A DNA stretch of 64,000 nt, taken from contig NZ_ATVX01000002.1 of the NCBI RefSeq assembly GCF_000420945.1, positions 248,001-312,000 of the forward strand, in the 5' to 3' direction. Every line of letters begins with the position of its first letter. Within the stretch, counting starts at the first letter, position 1. A program made the position numbers and the translations under genes. The notes under the pieces are model-generated. The model had not been told where the DNA came from. It ran no database searches and worked only from the letters and a program-made list of their open reading frames with translations. Below, one piece after another: positions 27,583 to 37,023 of the stretch. This DNA comes from Butyrivibrio sp. VCB2006 (GTDB lineage Bacteria > Bacillota > Clostridia > Lachnospirales > Lachnospiraceae).

Positions 27583-29262
27583 TTACTCACCATTAACAAC
27601 TCTTTCGCGATAGCTTTCGTACTCCTGAACCTTCTTTTCCAAAAGCTCTACAACAGCATCTAGTGCTCTGTCTGAATAAATGTAGAAAAATCTGTGCTGG
27701 CCGCCCTTTAATACTATCTTAAGCTGGGAATAACCTGAAAACTCCTCGTTATATACAGCCTCCACGTAGGCAATGTTGTTTATGGGAACCAGAACATAAT
27801 CATTCTTTACAAGGCCTATAATGTATTTGGAGAAAATAAATAAATTATTTCCAAGTACATAGCTTGCATTGCCGTCTTTAATATCTTCCTGAAGCTGCTT
27901 TTTGTCTGCAACTTTAAGTGCATCCCCATAACTAAATTCCATGGAAAAGACCATTGTTCCCACTACCAAAGCACTAATTGCCCAGAACAAAGTGAATAAA
28001 CCAACAAGGAGCTCTATCGCATTCATAGCAACATGTAACACTTCGTTATTTATGGTCTCATTTAGATTCACAATTCTAATAAATGCCATCGCCGAAATAA
28101 ACATAATGCCAAGATAAATAACTATCGTATAGATAAACGGCTTAATATCAAGCAATAGTTTTTTGAGGCTATCAACTTTACCTATTGATCCGGTTTCATC
28201 CAGCGGCTTTGTGCTAAGATTATCAGCTCCATTATTAAGCAAATGCGCAAGAAGCTGCTGATATGTATGAGGACAAGGTCTTACCTTAAGAATCTCTTTT
28301 CCTTCTTCGTCAAATATAGTCAGGGCGTCACTTTTATTATCAATGTCAAAAGAAATATCTGCGCAGTGATAATACCTTACCTGCTTATCCACGAATAACA
28401 TATAATCCTTTATCAGATACACCGTAAGCTTTGGTGATGTGACAATTCCAAGCTTCTTATAGAATAAATTATAAAAGAACGGTATACTCATAACCTTATC
28501 ATTAAAGAAATGGCCAATAACAATCCTGGTCATGTTCTTATTGGACGTACGAAGGAAAGCCTTCGTAAGATCCACTGTGGTAAATTTACCGTTTTTGCCT
28601 TGGCGAATCTGCACGCCCTCAGTTTCATTCTTAAGAGCAAGAAATCTTGCGTGAAGCTGCTCATAGCTTTCCGTTTGATTTCTAAAAAGAGCTCTCTCAA
28701 AAATATCGTATGACTCTTTTGAAAGACTCACTCCCCCGGTGAGTATCTCCAACACTGCCTCTACAAAAACCGAAGATAATTCTTCCTGATATGGCGATTT
28801 AGACCATTTATCAGTAATTGTACTAACCACTTTCTCATTGGCATATTTGGCCACATCCAGCGTTGCCATAGCCATCATGTCAGCTACCATAGCAAGCATT
28901 CTCTTTTGTCTGTCAGACAATATAAGTCTATTTGCCACTTTGCTGAAATCATAGATATTCCCCTGAGCATCTTCATTTGATTCATCAGAGTTCTCAGCAC
29001 TAATATCTGAATTATTCTCTGTATTCTCTTTTCCTGCAGTGCTCCTCTCCATGATATGGTAAACCTCAGTGTCTTTCGCTGTATCTTTACCCGGAATACT
29101 TGCATACTGAACCGCCATTTTATAGCTGTCGCGAAGCATTCTGAATTCATCAGGACATTCCGTAGGATGATACTTTTTAGACATCTCTGCGTAGGCTGCC
29201 TTGATTTTGTCAATATCCTTAGTTGGCTCTATCTCGAGCCACTCCCATATACTTTTTCTCAT
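27583..29262 (-). CDS. J-domain-like membrane protein
   Basis: 559 residues. The N-terminal ~50 residues look like a divergent J-domain: IWEWLEIEPTKDIDKIKAAYAEMSKK, then YHPTECPDEF, where the DnaK-contacting HPD is HPT. This variant (HPE-type) is common in Firmicute membrane J proteins. A long acidic linker and a helical middle part follow, then two membrane helices (about 375-400 and 415-450) and a C-terminal beta-rich YcxB-like domain. AAAGGTC precedes the ATG. Third gene of a probable operon with the two small membrane proteins upstream. Confidence 0.75.
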   Translation of the reverse strand: MRKSIWEWLEIEPTKDIDKIKAAYAEMSKKYHPTECPDEFRMLRDSYKMAVQYASIPGKDTAKDTEVYHIMERSTAGKENTENNSDISAENSDESNEDAQGNIYDFSKVANRLILSDRQKRMLAMVADMMAMATLDVAKYANEKVVSTITDKWSKSPYQEELSSVFVEAVLEILTGGVSLSKESYDIFERALFRNQTESYEQLHARFLALKNETEGVQIRQGKNGKFTTVDLTKAFLRTSNKNMTRIVIGHFFNDKVMSIPFFYNLFYKKLGIVTSPKLTVYLIKDYMLFVDKQVRYYHCADISFDIDNKSDALTIFDEEGKEILKVRPCPHTYQQLLAHLLNNGADNLSTKPLDETGSIGKVDSLKKLLLDIKPFIYTIVIYLGIMFISAMAFIRIVNLNETINNEVLHVAMNAIELLVGLFTLFWAISALVVGTMVFSMEFSYGDALKVADKKQLQEDIKDGNASYVLGNNLFIFSKYIIGLVKNDYVLVPINNIAYVEAVYNEEFSGYSQLKIVLKGGQHRFFYIYSDRALDAVVELLEKKVQEYESYRERVVNGE

Positions 29263-29321
29263 AAAAAAGACCTTTCTATATAACTCATTGAATTATACAA
29301 AAAGGTCATTAAAATTTCTAC

Positions 29322-29666
29322 TTATTTTCCTTCAAGGTCTGCGACTCTTACAGGCTCGCCATTTAAGAGAATATATCCCGGCGGCAGTTTGGATGCATCA
29401 GACATTGAAGTGTATTTTCGTGTTTCATGGACATGTGGCTGCGCCCCGGAAGTATTAAATATGGACTTCTTATTGAAAGTATCATATTTTCCGGGTTTCT
29501 TATTAAAGGTATCATACTTTTTATTTCTGTATGTATCATACTTTTTGGGGGCATTTGCAGCGATAGTAGCCCCATTTTTTTGTTTCTTCTTGTTGGCTTT
29601 AACAACAGCCAATATTATTCCCCCAACTATCAGTAAATCAATTAATGTACTAAAAGTCTCTCCCAT
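29322..29666 (-). CDS. Small membrane protein with KYDTF repeats
   Basis: 114 residues. One N-terminal membrane helix (IDLLIVGGIILAVV), then a basic region with three near-repeats of K(K/G)YDTF/YxxK (about residues 39-68), then a C-terminal PPGYILLNGEPVRVADLEGK. That last stretch is a recognisable short tail, but I cannot name a family. GGAGG is ahead of the ATG. Between the zinc-ribbon protein and the J-domain-like gene on the same strand, so possibly part of one membrane assembly. Confidence 0.7.
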   Translation of the reverse strand: MGETFSTLIDLLIVGGIILAVVKANKKKQKNGATIAANAPKKYDTYRNKKYDTFNKKPGKYDTFNKKSIFNTSGAQPHVHETRKYTSMSDASKLPPGYILLNGEPVRVADLEGK

Positions 29667-29677
29667 TTTTCCTCCAC

Positions 29678-30040
29678 TTACTTAAGTAAAAACATAAATA
29701 ACATTACTATCAGAACCAAAACAGTAACTATAAAAGCAATAAGATACTTCGGATCTAATTTTTCTTTTTCCCTATTCACAGGCCTAACCGGTGCCTTATC
29801 AGATTCCAAAATATCCTCTATCCTTATTGGCGCCTCTGCCTGTTCGCCCACGCCTTCCGCAAGAAGGTCGTTGGCAAGTTCCACATCAGGATCCGCCTTT
29901 GTCTCTACCTCAGCCTTAGGAACCATTTCCCTGGCCTCTGATTCTTTAGGTTCATCAGAAGCTTCTCCCAATTTACTACCGCAAACAGGGCAAACAACGG
30001 TATCATCCGGAATTGTAGTCAGGCAATTATCGCAAATCAT
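29678..30040 (-). CDS. Zinc-ribbon, tail-anchored membrane protein
   Basis: 120 residues. N-terminal zinc ribbon MICDNCLTTIPDDTVVCPVCG (two CxxC pairs), an acidic linker, and one C-terminal membrane helix (LIAFIVTVLVLIVMLFMFLL) with almost nothing after it. Such proteins are widespread in Firmicutes with no assigned role. GGAGGAG precedes the ATG. First gene of the operon leading to the J-domain-like protein. Confidence 0.8.
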   Translation of the reverse strand: MICDNCLTTIPDDTVVCPVCGSKLGEASDEPKESEAREMVPKAEVETKADPDVELANDLLAEGVGEQAEAPIRIEDILESDKAPVRPVNREKEKLDPKYLIAFIVTVLVLIVMLFMFLLK

Positions 30041-30088
30041 AAAAGCTCCTCCAATTCATAAAAGTAAAAAACTTCTTGTCCTCCATAA

Positions 30089-30117
30089 TAGACAAAATAC
30101 CCTTCTAGTGATATTAT
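30089..30117 (+). promoter_or_regulatory. Promoter of queT
   Basis: TAGACA at 30089-30094 and TATTAT at 30112-30117, spacer 17 bases; transcription should start near 30124, before the riboswitch. Confidence 0.6.
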
Positions 30118-30159
30118 AGCAAAGTTACACGCATAAGATGTAATGATTTTATACGTTCC

Positions 30160-30203
30160 ATGTCAGTTCGAAACCTTCCTGACATAAAACAAAACTAAAG
30201 GAG
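30160..30203 (+). ncRNA. preQ1-I type riboswitch
   Basis: Stem ATGTCAG / CTGACAT (30160-30166, 30179-30185) with a 12-base loop beginning TTC and rich in C, then an A-rich tail AAAACAAAACTAAAGGAG that contains the conserved ACTAA and runs into the ribosome site. This is the compact H-type pseudoknot layout of preQ1 class I, and the gene behind it is a QueT transporter, its usual target. Binding of preQ1 would hide the AGGAG and reduce translation. Confidence 0.8.
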
Positions 30204-30214
30204 AGAAATTTAAT

Positions 30215-30760
30215 ATGCGTAACAAAAATGTACTATTTATCACTCAGGCTGCTGCCATTGCAGCTCTTTATGTAGTTCTCACACTACTTGCCAACGCTCT
30301 TGGTCTTGCCAACTATGCAATCCAGGTTCGTTTCTCAGAGGCACTTACCATTCTGCCTTACTTTACACCGGCTGCAATCCCGGGTTTATTCCTCGGATGC
30401 ATTATTTCCAACACGCTTACAGGATGCATGCTCCTTGATACCATTTTCGGATCACTTGCTACACTTGTTGGAGCCCTTGTAACCTATTTCATCGCCCATG
30501 GATTTAAGACTCCGGGACATGCGGATTACTACTGCAAATCAAACATTAAAAAATGGCTGTGCCCTATTCCTCCGATTGTAGCAAATGTACTTGTTGTTCC
30601 ACCTGTGCTCTTATATGTTTACCATCTTGAGGGAACACTTCCATTCTTCATGCTGACAGTTGGTATTGGAGAAGTTATTTCCTGCTATCTTCTCGGAATG
30701 ATTCTCCTTCATGCATTGGAACCAAGAAAAGAGAATATTTTCAGACAAAACATTGCATAA
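30215..30760 (+). CDS. queT: QueT family queuosine-precursor transporter
   Basis: ECF-type S component, 181 residues with about six membrane helices. Motifs AAIAALYVVLTLL, IQVRFSEALTILPYFTP and GLFLGCIISN are typical of QueT. It should take up preQ1 or a related deazaguanine, together with an ECF energising module not present here. Translation is likely controlled by the riboswitch directly upstream, and the message ends at a strong hairpin. Confidence 0.93.
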   Translation: MRNKNVLFITQAAAIAALYVVLTLLANALGLANYAIQVRFSEALTILPYFTPAAIPGLFLGCIISNTLTGCMLLDTIFGSLATLVGALVTYFIAHGFKTPGHADYYCKSNIKKWLCPIPPIVANVLVVPPVLLYVYHLEGTLPFFMLTVGIGEVISCYLLGMILLHALEPRKENIFRQNIA

Positions 30761-30766
30761 ATAATT

Positions 30767-30811
30767 ATACCCATCACCTTGGCGTTAACCAAAGTGATGG
30801 GTATTTTTTTG
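30767..30811 (+). terminator. Intrinsic terminator of queT
   Basis: Stem ATACCCATCACTTTGG-type (one bulge) around CGTTAA, followed by TTTTTTT. Confidence 0.9.
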
Positions 30812-30847
30812 CGTCATAGTTTACGATTTTTGAACAGCTACATACCA

Positions 30848-32623
30848 TTACAGATTAGCAAATTTCTGCGTACTGTTGTTAAGCTGTTCAGTAACCTTAT
30901 TATTCTCACCCATTGCATCGCTGATGCCCTGAATTTCTCCAACAATCTCTGTGGAATTATCAGCAGAAAGACTGATTGCCTGAGTACTTTCTTTTACCGA
31001 CTCTGTGATTGCTTCTACTGATTCAGCCATTCTATCCATGATACCATTGAGGTTATCAGCCTTGTCAGTGAACTTCTCAAGAATCTCATCCATGATTACT
31101 GCAGTATTCTCGTACTTCTCACTGGTCTCAACAAAGGCATCATAGTCTGAAAGAACCTCTGCATTGATAAATTCGATAACTGACATCGCATTGCTTGAAA
31201 GAGAGTTAACGGCCTCTGTAACCTCGTTACTTATAACCTGGATATTTCCGGCTGTCTGTCTACTGTTCTCAGCAAGTGCACTGATTTCCTGAGCAACAAC
31301 AGCAAATCCCTTGCCGGCTTCTCCGGCTCTTGCAGCCTCAATAGAAGCATTAAGAGCAAGGAGGTTAGTCTGGCTGGCAATATCAAGAATAACCTTGGTA
31401 AGTTCGTTGATCTGTGCAACCTTCTCACTATCCTTAACAGACTGTTCAAGGACACTGCCAAGCTCACTGATCTTAGCTCCTGTGTTGTCTTTCTTGCTGA
31501 TTGCCTCTGACTTGATCTCGTCAGCTTCCTTCTTAATATTTGCTGCAGTTTCTGTTCCGTTTGATGCTTCCTGTCTGATTTCGTTTGTAGCTTCCTTAAC
31601 TTCTTCAAGTCTTCCTGAAATATGATCAGCTGTATTAGATACAGTATCCATGCTTGCGGAGAGCTCTTCCAAAGCTGCTGAAGTATTGGTAATACTGTCA
31701 TTAGCCTTTGCAATTTTACTTGTCATACTATCTGACGCAGATGAGAGTACCATTGAACCATCTTTAACTTCTTTAATTATTCCCTGAAGAGTTTCAATGA
31801 ACTGATTGATTCCTTCTACGATAAAAGAAAGCTCGGTGGTAGTCTTAGTATGGATTCTTTCAGTCAGATCGCCCTTACCCTCATTTATGTCGGAAATAAT
31901 CTTCTGAAGTTCGTTAACAATTCCGGAAATCTTGTTGCTGATTCTGGTAATACTAAGAATAAGGCTCACAATGACCAGAATCACAAATATTACAGCCAGA
32001 ATAATAATTCCCTTAAGTGCCCTCTGATAAATAGCATACAGATAATTAGGAAGACCATCCTGAAGTGCTAGAATTGTAGTTTCCACAGTCTCTATTGAAG
32101 CATTAACAGCCCCTAAATTTGCACCGTAATCCTGGGAAACATAGGAAATTGCCCCGGCAAGATCCTTAGCCAGAATACTGCTTTTCAGGTTCTGGGCAGT
32201 CTGAAGAAAGGCTTCAGTGTTTGACCTCAGTTCTGCCGCCTGTTGTCCGCCATCAGCTGTCTGAGAAACAAGAATACTGTTTTCAATAAATACCAGTGGT
32301 TCCTCCACTGAAGCAACGTAATTATCAAAATCCGCAAAATTTTCTTCTGTTATATCTGCACCTGCTTCCATTTGTCCCAGATACATGTTGATTTCAGCGG
32401 AAATATGTATAAGACTCTGCTTAAGCTCAGCTTCCTTCTGCAAAAGATTAACTTCATTAGTACTTGCCACTACTGCCGAACTAATCAAGGTCTTTACGCT
32501 ATTGTTTGTCACTATTATTGTGATAATGAACATCACAAGCATAACAACATTAATAGCCAGATTTTGGAAAATAATTTTCTGGAAAAAGTTAGAAGAATTA
32601 GCTTTACCACCATCTTTGCTCAC
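30848..32623 (-). CDS. Methyl-accepting chemotaxis protein, four-helix-bundle sensor
   Basis: About 591 residues. Membrane helix near 20-45, an extracellular all-helical sensor (about 45-205), a second helix near 210-235, HAMP, and a cytoplasmic domain with the tip [20 protein letters not shown]. Start taken at a GTG (32623): AGGAGG lies nine bases before it, while the ATG at 32647 precedes that site. Third chemoreceptor in the window; the sensor class differs from the other two, so signals differ. Confidence 0.9.
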   Translation of the reverse strand: MSKDGGKANSSNFFQKIIFQNLAINVVMLVMFIITIIVTNNSVKTLISSAVVASTNEVNLLQKEAELKQSLIHISAEINMYLGQMEAGADITEENFADFDNYVASVEEPLVFIENSILVSQTADGGQQAAELRSNTEAFLQTAQNLKSSILAKDLAGAISYVSQDYGANLGAVNASIETVETTILALQDGLPNYLYAIYQRALKGIIILAVIFVILVIVSLILSITRISNKISGIVNELQKIISDINEGKGDLTERIHTKTTTELSFIVEGINQFIETLQGIIKEVKDGSMVLSSASDSMTSKIAKANDSITNTSAALEELSASMDTVSNTADHISGRLEEVKEATNEIRQEASNGTETAANIKKEADEIKSEAISKKDNTGAKISELGSVLEQSVKDSEKVAQINELTKVILDIASQTNLLALNASIEAARAGEAGKGFAVVAQEISALAENSRQTAGNIQVISNEVTEAVNSLSSNAMSVIEFINAEVLSDYDAFVETSEKYENTAVIMDEILEKFTDKADNLNGIMDRMAESVEAITESVKESTQAISLSADNSTEIVGEIQGISDAMGENNKVTEQLNNSTQKFANL

Positions 32624-32647
32624 TGTACACGTCCTCCTGATTCTCAA

Positions 32648-32841
32648 AAATATTTCTTAGCTTTATAGTAACTCTAATTCGTTAAATTTTGTGCTTTATA
32701 ACGATACTTTAATAATTGTTTTATTATTTTTTCAAATGTAATCACATTTTTTATTCTTACTGTGGTATGATACTTCCCATAAGCGGTTTATTTTCACTTA
32801 TGTCATTTGCACCAATTTAATTCACACATTAGGAGGAGTCC
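32648..32841. other. Divergent intergenic region
   Basis: A/T-rich spacer between the receptor and the PurF-like gene. TATGAT at 32766-32771 may be a -10 box for the rightward gene; no riboswitch fold was recognised. Confidence 0.25.
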
Positions 32842-34263
32842 ATGGGAGGATTTTTTGGAGTAGCATCTCGTGAAAGTGCGGTTTTCGACTTGTTCTACGG
32901 AACTGACTATCACTCACATTTAGGAACCCGTCGCGCCGGAATGGCAGTCTACAGCAAGGAAAAAGGGTTCGATCGTTCTATCCACAACATTGAAAGGTCA
33001 TATTTCAGACCCAAATTTGAAGACGATATGCTTAGAATGGAGGGCCATCTAGGTATCGGATGTATTTCCGACTTCGAGCCTCAGCCCCTTATCGTCAGAT
33101 CTCATCACGGAACATTCGCAATCACTACTGTTGGCAAGATCAACAACATCACTGAAATCACTGATCAGCTCTTTAAGGACAATCACTCACATTTCCTTGA
33201 AATGAGTGGTGGAGACATCAACCCTACCGAGCTGGTGGCATCTATCATCAATCAAAAGTCTACAATCGTAGAAGGTATTCGCTATGCACAGGAAGTTATA
33301 AAGGGATCAATGTCTCTTCTTCTCATGACCCCGGAGGGTATTTATGCAGCCAGAGACCGTTTAGGCAGAACCCCTGTCCAGATTGGTCAGAAGGATGAAG
33401 GCTTCTGTGTCTGCTTCGAAAGTTTTTCCTATCTAAATCTCGGATACACGGCGTATAAAGAGCTTGAACCCGGAGAAATTGCTTATATCACCCCGGAATC
33501 AGTGGAAATCGTAGCTCCCGGATTTTCGGAAATGCGAATATGTACTTTCCTTTGGATTTACTATGGATTCCCAGCTTCCACTTACGAGGGGCTAAACGTA
33601 GAAAATATAAGATATGCCTGTGGTGGCAAGCTTGCCCAAAGAGATATGCAAAGAGGCATCCACCCTGACCTTGTTGCCGGAGTTCCTGACTCAGGTGTTG
33701 CCCATGCCATCGGTTATTCCAACACTTCCGGAATTCCTTATTCAAGACCATTTGTAAAATATACCCCAACCTGGCCAAGGTCCTTTATGCCTACAGTTCA
33801 GTCAAGGCGTGACCTTATCGCCAAAATGAAGCTTATACCGGTCAATCAGCTCATAAAAAACAAGAGTCTTCTTCTCATTGATGACTCTATCGTAAGAGGA
33901 ACTCAGCTGCGAGAAACCACAGAGTTCCTGTACAAGAGCGGCGCCAGCGAGGTTCATATTAGACCTGCCTGCCCTCCTCTTATCTACGGCTGTAAATACC
34001 TTAACTTCTCCCGTTCAAACTCAGAGATGGAGCTGATCACAAGACGCGTTATCGAAAAGCTTGAGGGTTATCCATCCCCAGACGAAGAGACAGTCAGAAA
34101 GTACACTGATCCTGATTCTCCCGAATATGATGCAATGCTGGAAGAAATCAGAAAAGATCTTAACTTCACATCCCTGCACTACCACAGACTGGATGACATG
34201 ATTGAGGCAATTCCTCTTGAGCCATGCAATCTGTGTACCTATTGCTGGAGCGGCAGAGAGTAA
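32842..34263 (+). CDS. PurF-like amidophosphoribosyltransferase lacking the catalytic cysteine
   Basis: 473 residues, both PurF domains present: an Ntn glutaminase-like half and a phosphoribosyltransferase half with the PRPP loop LLIDDSIVRGTQLRET. The N-terminus is MGGFFGVAS, whereas PurF needs a Cys exposed at position 1 (MCGI or a cleaved propeptide). The usual QHRGQEGAGI is HSHLGTRRAGM. Cysteines matching iron-sulfur ligands of the Bacillus enzyme persist (RICTF, YGCKY, CNLCTYC). Known PurF chemistry makes phosphoribosylamine from PRPP and glutamine. This paralogue probably cannot use glutamine and may use ammonia or serve regulation. AGGAGGAG before the ATG. No purine operon genes flank it. 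Confidence 0.85.
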   Translation: MGGFFGVASRESAVFDLFYGTDYHSHLGTRRAGMAVYSKEKGFDRSIHNIERSYFRPKFEDDMLRMEGHLGIGCISDFEPQPLIVRSHHGTFAITTVGKINNITEITDQLFKDNHSHFLEMSGGDINPTELVASIINQKSTIVEGIRYAQEVIKGSMSLLLMTPEGIYAARDRLGRTPVQIGQKDEGFCVCFESFSYLNLGYTAYKELEPGEIAYITPESVEIVAPGFSEMRICTFLWIYYGFPASTYEGLNVENIRYACGGKLAQRDMQRGIHPDLVAGVPDSGVAHAIGYSNTSGIPYSRPFVKYTPTWPRSFMPTVQSRRDLIAKMKLIPVNQLIKNKSLLLIDDSIVRGTQLRETTEFLYKSGASEVHIRPACPPLIYGCKYLNFSRSNSEMELITRRVIEKLEGYPSPDEETVRKYTDPDSPEYDAMLEEIRKDLNFTSLHYHRLDDMIEAIPLEPCNLCTYCWSGRE

Positions 34264-34340
34264 ATGGATTGCATACAACTTAAATTCAGCGTATAATGAT
34301 ATCAAATTAAGGATAATATCCATTGGAGGTGAAAAACATC

Positions 34341-34733
34341 ATGGAAAGAGTCGAGAAATTTTTAAAAGACGCAGGCACCTACTATCTTGCTACTGTTGAT
34401 GGCGATCAGCCAAGAGTAAGACCTTTTGGTACTGCTCACATTTTTGAAGGAAAGCTTTACATCCAGACAGGTAAGGTAAAAGATGTATCTAAGCAGATAC
34501 ACAAGAATCCTAAATGCGAGATCTGTGCCTTCATGAATGGCCAGTGGCTTAGAGTAGCCGGAGAACTCGTTGAGGATGACAGACTTGAAGCCAAGCAGTC
34601 AATGCTAGATGCTTATCCTTCTCTTCAGGGAATGTACAAGGCTGACGATGGAAATACAGAAGTTTTCTATCTTAAGAATGCTACCGCCACCTTCAGTTCT
34701 TTTACCAGTGCACCCGAAGTTGTAAAGTTCTGA
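34341..34733 (+). CDS. Pyridoxamine 5'-phosphate oxidase family flavin protein
   Basis: 130 residues, single split-barrel FMN-binding domain: FLKDAGTYYLATVDGDQPRVRPFG at the start, then KVKDVSKQIHKNPKCEICAF. Small members of this family reduce varied substrates or bind FMN or heme; this one is not true PdxH. Start at 34341 (MERVEKF) after GGAGG; a TTG frame extension of six codons holds that site. It lies 77 bases after the PurF-like gene and may be cotranscribed; a strong terminator follows. Confidence 0.85.
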   Translation: MERVEKFLKDAGTYYLATVDGDQPRVRPFGTAHIFEGKLYIQTGKVKDVSKQIHKNPKCEICAFMNGQWLRVAGELVEDDRLEAKQSMLDAYPSLQGMYKADDGNTEVFYLKNATATFSSFTSAPEVVKF

Positions 34734-34753
34734 TAATCCTTGTGGCGAAAAAT

Positions 34754-34796
34754 AAGTCTGCATCTCGTTTGCTTAACGTGGATGCAGACTTTTTTA
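34754..34796 (+). terminator. Intrinsic terminator
   Basis: Perfect 11-bp stem AAGTCTGCATC with a 16-base loop followed by TTTTTT. Confidence 0.9.
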
Positions 34797-34808
34797 TTAT
34801 TAATATAT

Positions 34809-35594
34809 TTACCTGGCAATAAACATTCCATAATCCTTAGGAAGGTCTATGGCCCCATTTACTTCATGAGTTAAAAGAACTTCTATTGTCTTTTCTCTTG
34901 AAAGAGATCCTATCCCATGAAGTGCTTTAAGACTCTGAAGATAATCAGCCAGGTCCTCAACATTGGTTATGTGGAAAGAATCCTTGTAAAAGAGCACCTG
35001 AACATCACTAAACTGCTTACCCAGTATATCTTTTCCATTAACAAGAGTGAAATTATGGTTTGGCATAAAGGCCTCTCCACCCAGATCAAACCACTTGGCA
35101 AGTTCCTCTGAAAAGCCGTTTTCACCATAGGTTGAAGCATAAAAAGTGCCGCCGTCCTTAAGGACTCTGCGAACTTCTCTGACTCCTTTATCAAGGTCCG
35201 GAATGTGATATAGCATAGCGTTGGCAATAACTATGTCAAAAGAGTTATCTTCAAAAGGCAGGTCCTGAATATCTGCCTGCATGTACTCAACATTATCTCT
35301 TTCGCCCACATTCTTTTTGCAAGTTTCAAGCATTCCCTCTGAAAAGTCAGTCAAAAGAAGCTTATCACACTTGGCTATCAGGTCGTCATGTCCTATCCAG
35401 GATGCCCCGGTTCCGCATCCAAGCTCAAGGACCTTAGCCCCCTCAGGAATTTCATAATTAGACATGATCCAGTTTCCATACCCCTGTTTGTTGGTGGAAT
35501 ACAGCTCATGGAAATTGATTCTTGTACTTAAGCTGTTTGAATTTGCGTACTGCGCTTTTACCGCAGCTTCGTCGTTGGAACTACCTATGTTCAT
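34809..35594 (-). CDS. Class I SAM-dependent methyltransferase
   Basis: 261 residues, Methyltransf_11/25 fold: SAM-binding VLELGCGTGASW near residue 60, acidic LLTDFSEGM, and DLPFEDNSFDIVIANAMLYH. Small-molecule methylation is expected, but the substrate is unknown; a C-terminal region after about 190 (FHITNVEDLADYLQS) is shared with ubiquinone/menaquinone-type and uncharacterised methyltransferases. Start at 35594 after GGAGG. Separate transcription unit, facing the terminator on its left. Confidence 0.87.
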   Translation of the reverse strand: MNIGSSNDEAAVKAQYANSNSLSTRINFHELYSTNKQGYGNWIMSNYEIPEGAKVLELGCGTGASWIGHDDLIAKCDKLLLTDFSEGMLETCKKNVGERDNVEYMQADIQDLPFEDNSFDIVIANAMLYHIPDLDKGVREVRRVLKDGGTFYASTYGENGFSEELAKWFDLGGEAFMPNHNFTLVNGKDILGKQFSDVQVLFYKDSFHITNVEDLADYLQSLKALHGIGSLSREKTIEVLLTHEVNGAIDLPKDYGMFIAR

Positions 35595-35664
35595 AATGAT
35601 GCCTCCTTGCATATTTTTATAATCTTATCTATAGTTTCTTTTGCAAACTGATTAAATATTTCTC

Positions 35665-36207
35665 TTAGTTCTCTAGCATTTCTTTATACAAAGCAAGCTT
35701 CTGTTCAACTAACTTTTGATCGTGTTTGAACAGCTCAACTACATCTTCTGCTGTACTTCTGGCAAGATCATATTGTTCCTTTGAGATAACACCGGTTTCC
35801 AGAGCCTCATCAAGTTCCTCAGTATCAATTACCGAAATGGTTCCATTGCCGTCTATAACCACATCTAGAAGAAGATCATAAAACACTGCATCACCATTTT
35901 CTGCTACTTCATTCTTAAGTGTAATGTCCACATAGTGCTGAAAAATCTCATCACCACGGAACATACTTGTGATCACATAATTCTTGTCACCTGGCGCAAG
36001 TTCTACCCACTGATACCCCTTATCTGAAATAATAAGCTTGTTGCCATCTGCTTTATCCACTTCATCCGGAGCCTTGATTCCGGTGAAGGTTATAAGGCCT
36101 ATACCGCCTTCAAAGAAATCGTCCTTGTGATATTTACACACAAAATCTCTGTCTGTATCTGTGTACCATTCACGTCTGTCTAAGTTTTTCTGCTTTATCT
36201 CAACCAT
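35665..36207 (-). CDS. DUF402 family protein
   Basis: 180 residues. The central beta region (WVELAPGDKNYVITSMFRGDE, then YDLLLDVVIDGNGTISVIDTEEL) is typical of DUF402, the barrel found in nucleoside-phosphate or RNA-related enzymes such as FomD-like phosphatases. The DxDEL element is present as DTEELDEAL. The ATG is six bases after the end of the upstream gene, so the two are coupled. Confidence 0.7.
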   Translation of the reverse strand: MVEIKQKNLDRREWYTDTDRDFVCKYHKDDFFEGGIGLITFTGIKAPDEVDKADGNKLIISDKGYQWVELAPGDKNYVITSMFRGDEIFQHYVDITLKNEVAENGDAVFYDLLLDVVIDGNGTISVIDTEELDEALETGVISKEQYDLARSTAEDVVELFKHDQKLVEQKLALYKEMLEN

Positions 36208-36213
36208 TATCTG

Positions 36214-36879
36214 TCAACCATCCACTCTGTCGACGCTAAAAAGGCATGGAATTACAAGGAAATTACTGCCCTTTGCCTTTTCTCTGTCAAAGTGTGATTC
36301 GGGATCTGCCTCCATCCATTTTTCTATAGCAACTGACTTTTCATCTAAATTTCTGATATTTACATTGTTTCTGGGTTCTTCATAATAGGAAAACAAAAGA
36401 TTCTCATGCATAGAAATATAAGCATACTTATCTCCCATAAGAAGCCCCTCATCCACGATTGCCTTGTGATGCATCACGTAAGAAGGGAGTTTATCCGGAT
36501 ATACAAATGCCACTCTGCCTACCCTTGTCTTACTGTCAGTTGTTCTCTCTTTTTCCCATATATCAAGGTCTTCATCCGGAACATGATGATAGTAAACATT
36601 TATCATAGGCGCAAAGTATCTGTCCCCGTCTTCCTCAGGCCAGGGTTTGAGATAGGGCTTAAGATCAGCCATCAAAGTTTCTGCCTGTGAGTATTTGCCA
36701 ACACTCTCAATGTAGAGAAAGCCCATATTCTCGTATCTGTAAAAGGATACGTTAACCAGTTCTCCTTTTTTAATAAGTGCCGACGCCTTTTCTCTGCATC
36801 TTTCAATGATATTATCAAGAGGGACATCGTTTGTCAGAAGTTTAAAGCTACATCTGTACTGTGACCTATTTATCTGCAT
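36214..36879 (-). CDS. Uncharacterised protein, 221 residues
   Basis: Starts MQINRSQYRCSFKLL. Mixed alpha/beta with an early half resembling a dimeric alpha-beta barrel (YRYENMGFLYIESVGKYSQAE) and a second half YAYISMHENLLFSYYEEP; cytoplasmic. I do not recognise the family. ATG at 36879 after AGGAGAG; a TTG three bases upstream is less likely. Operon with the DUF402 gene. Confidence 0.65.
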   Translation of the reverse strand: MQINRSQYRCSFKLLTNDVPLDNIIERCREKASALIKKGELVNVSFYRYENMGFLYIESVGKYSQAETLMADLKPYLKPWPEEDGDRYFAPMINVYYHHVPDEDLDIWEKERTTDSKTRVGRVAFVYPDKLPSYVMHHKAIVDEGLLMGDKYAYISMHENLLFSYYEEPRNNVNIRNLDEKSVAIEKWMEADPESHFDREKAKGSNFLVIPCLFSVDRVDG

Positions 36880-37000
36880 CAAGCTCTCCTATCTTCATTC
36901 AGGCTCAGTTTCCATGCTATTTACATATAATAGCACCCCCGAATACCGCATTACAAGTGGATTATTCGGACCTGATTTTTTTAATGATTTTTAATCGAAA

Positions 37001-37016
37001 TATAATCATATATAAT
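37001..37016 (+). promoter_or_regulatory. Two TATAAT boxes just before an ATG without ribosome site
   Basis: TATAAT at 37001-37006 and again at 37011-37016, only 7 bases from the ATG at 37024. No purine-rich ribosome site is present, so the message may be leaderless or have a leader of about ten bases. Confidence 0.4.
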
Positions 37017-37023
37017 TAGACAT

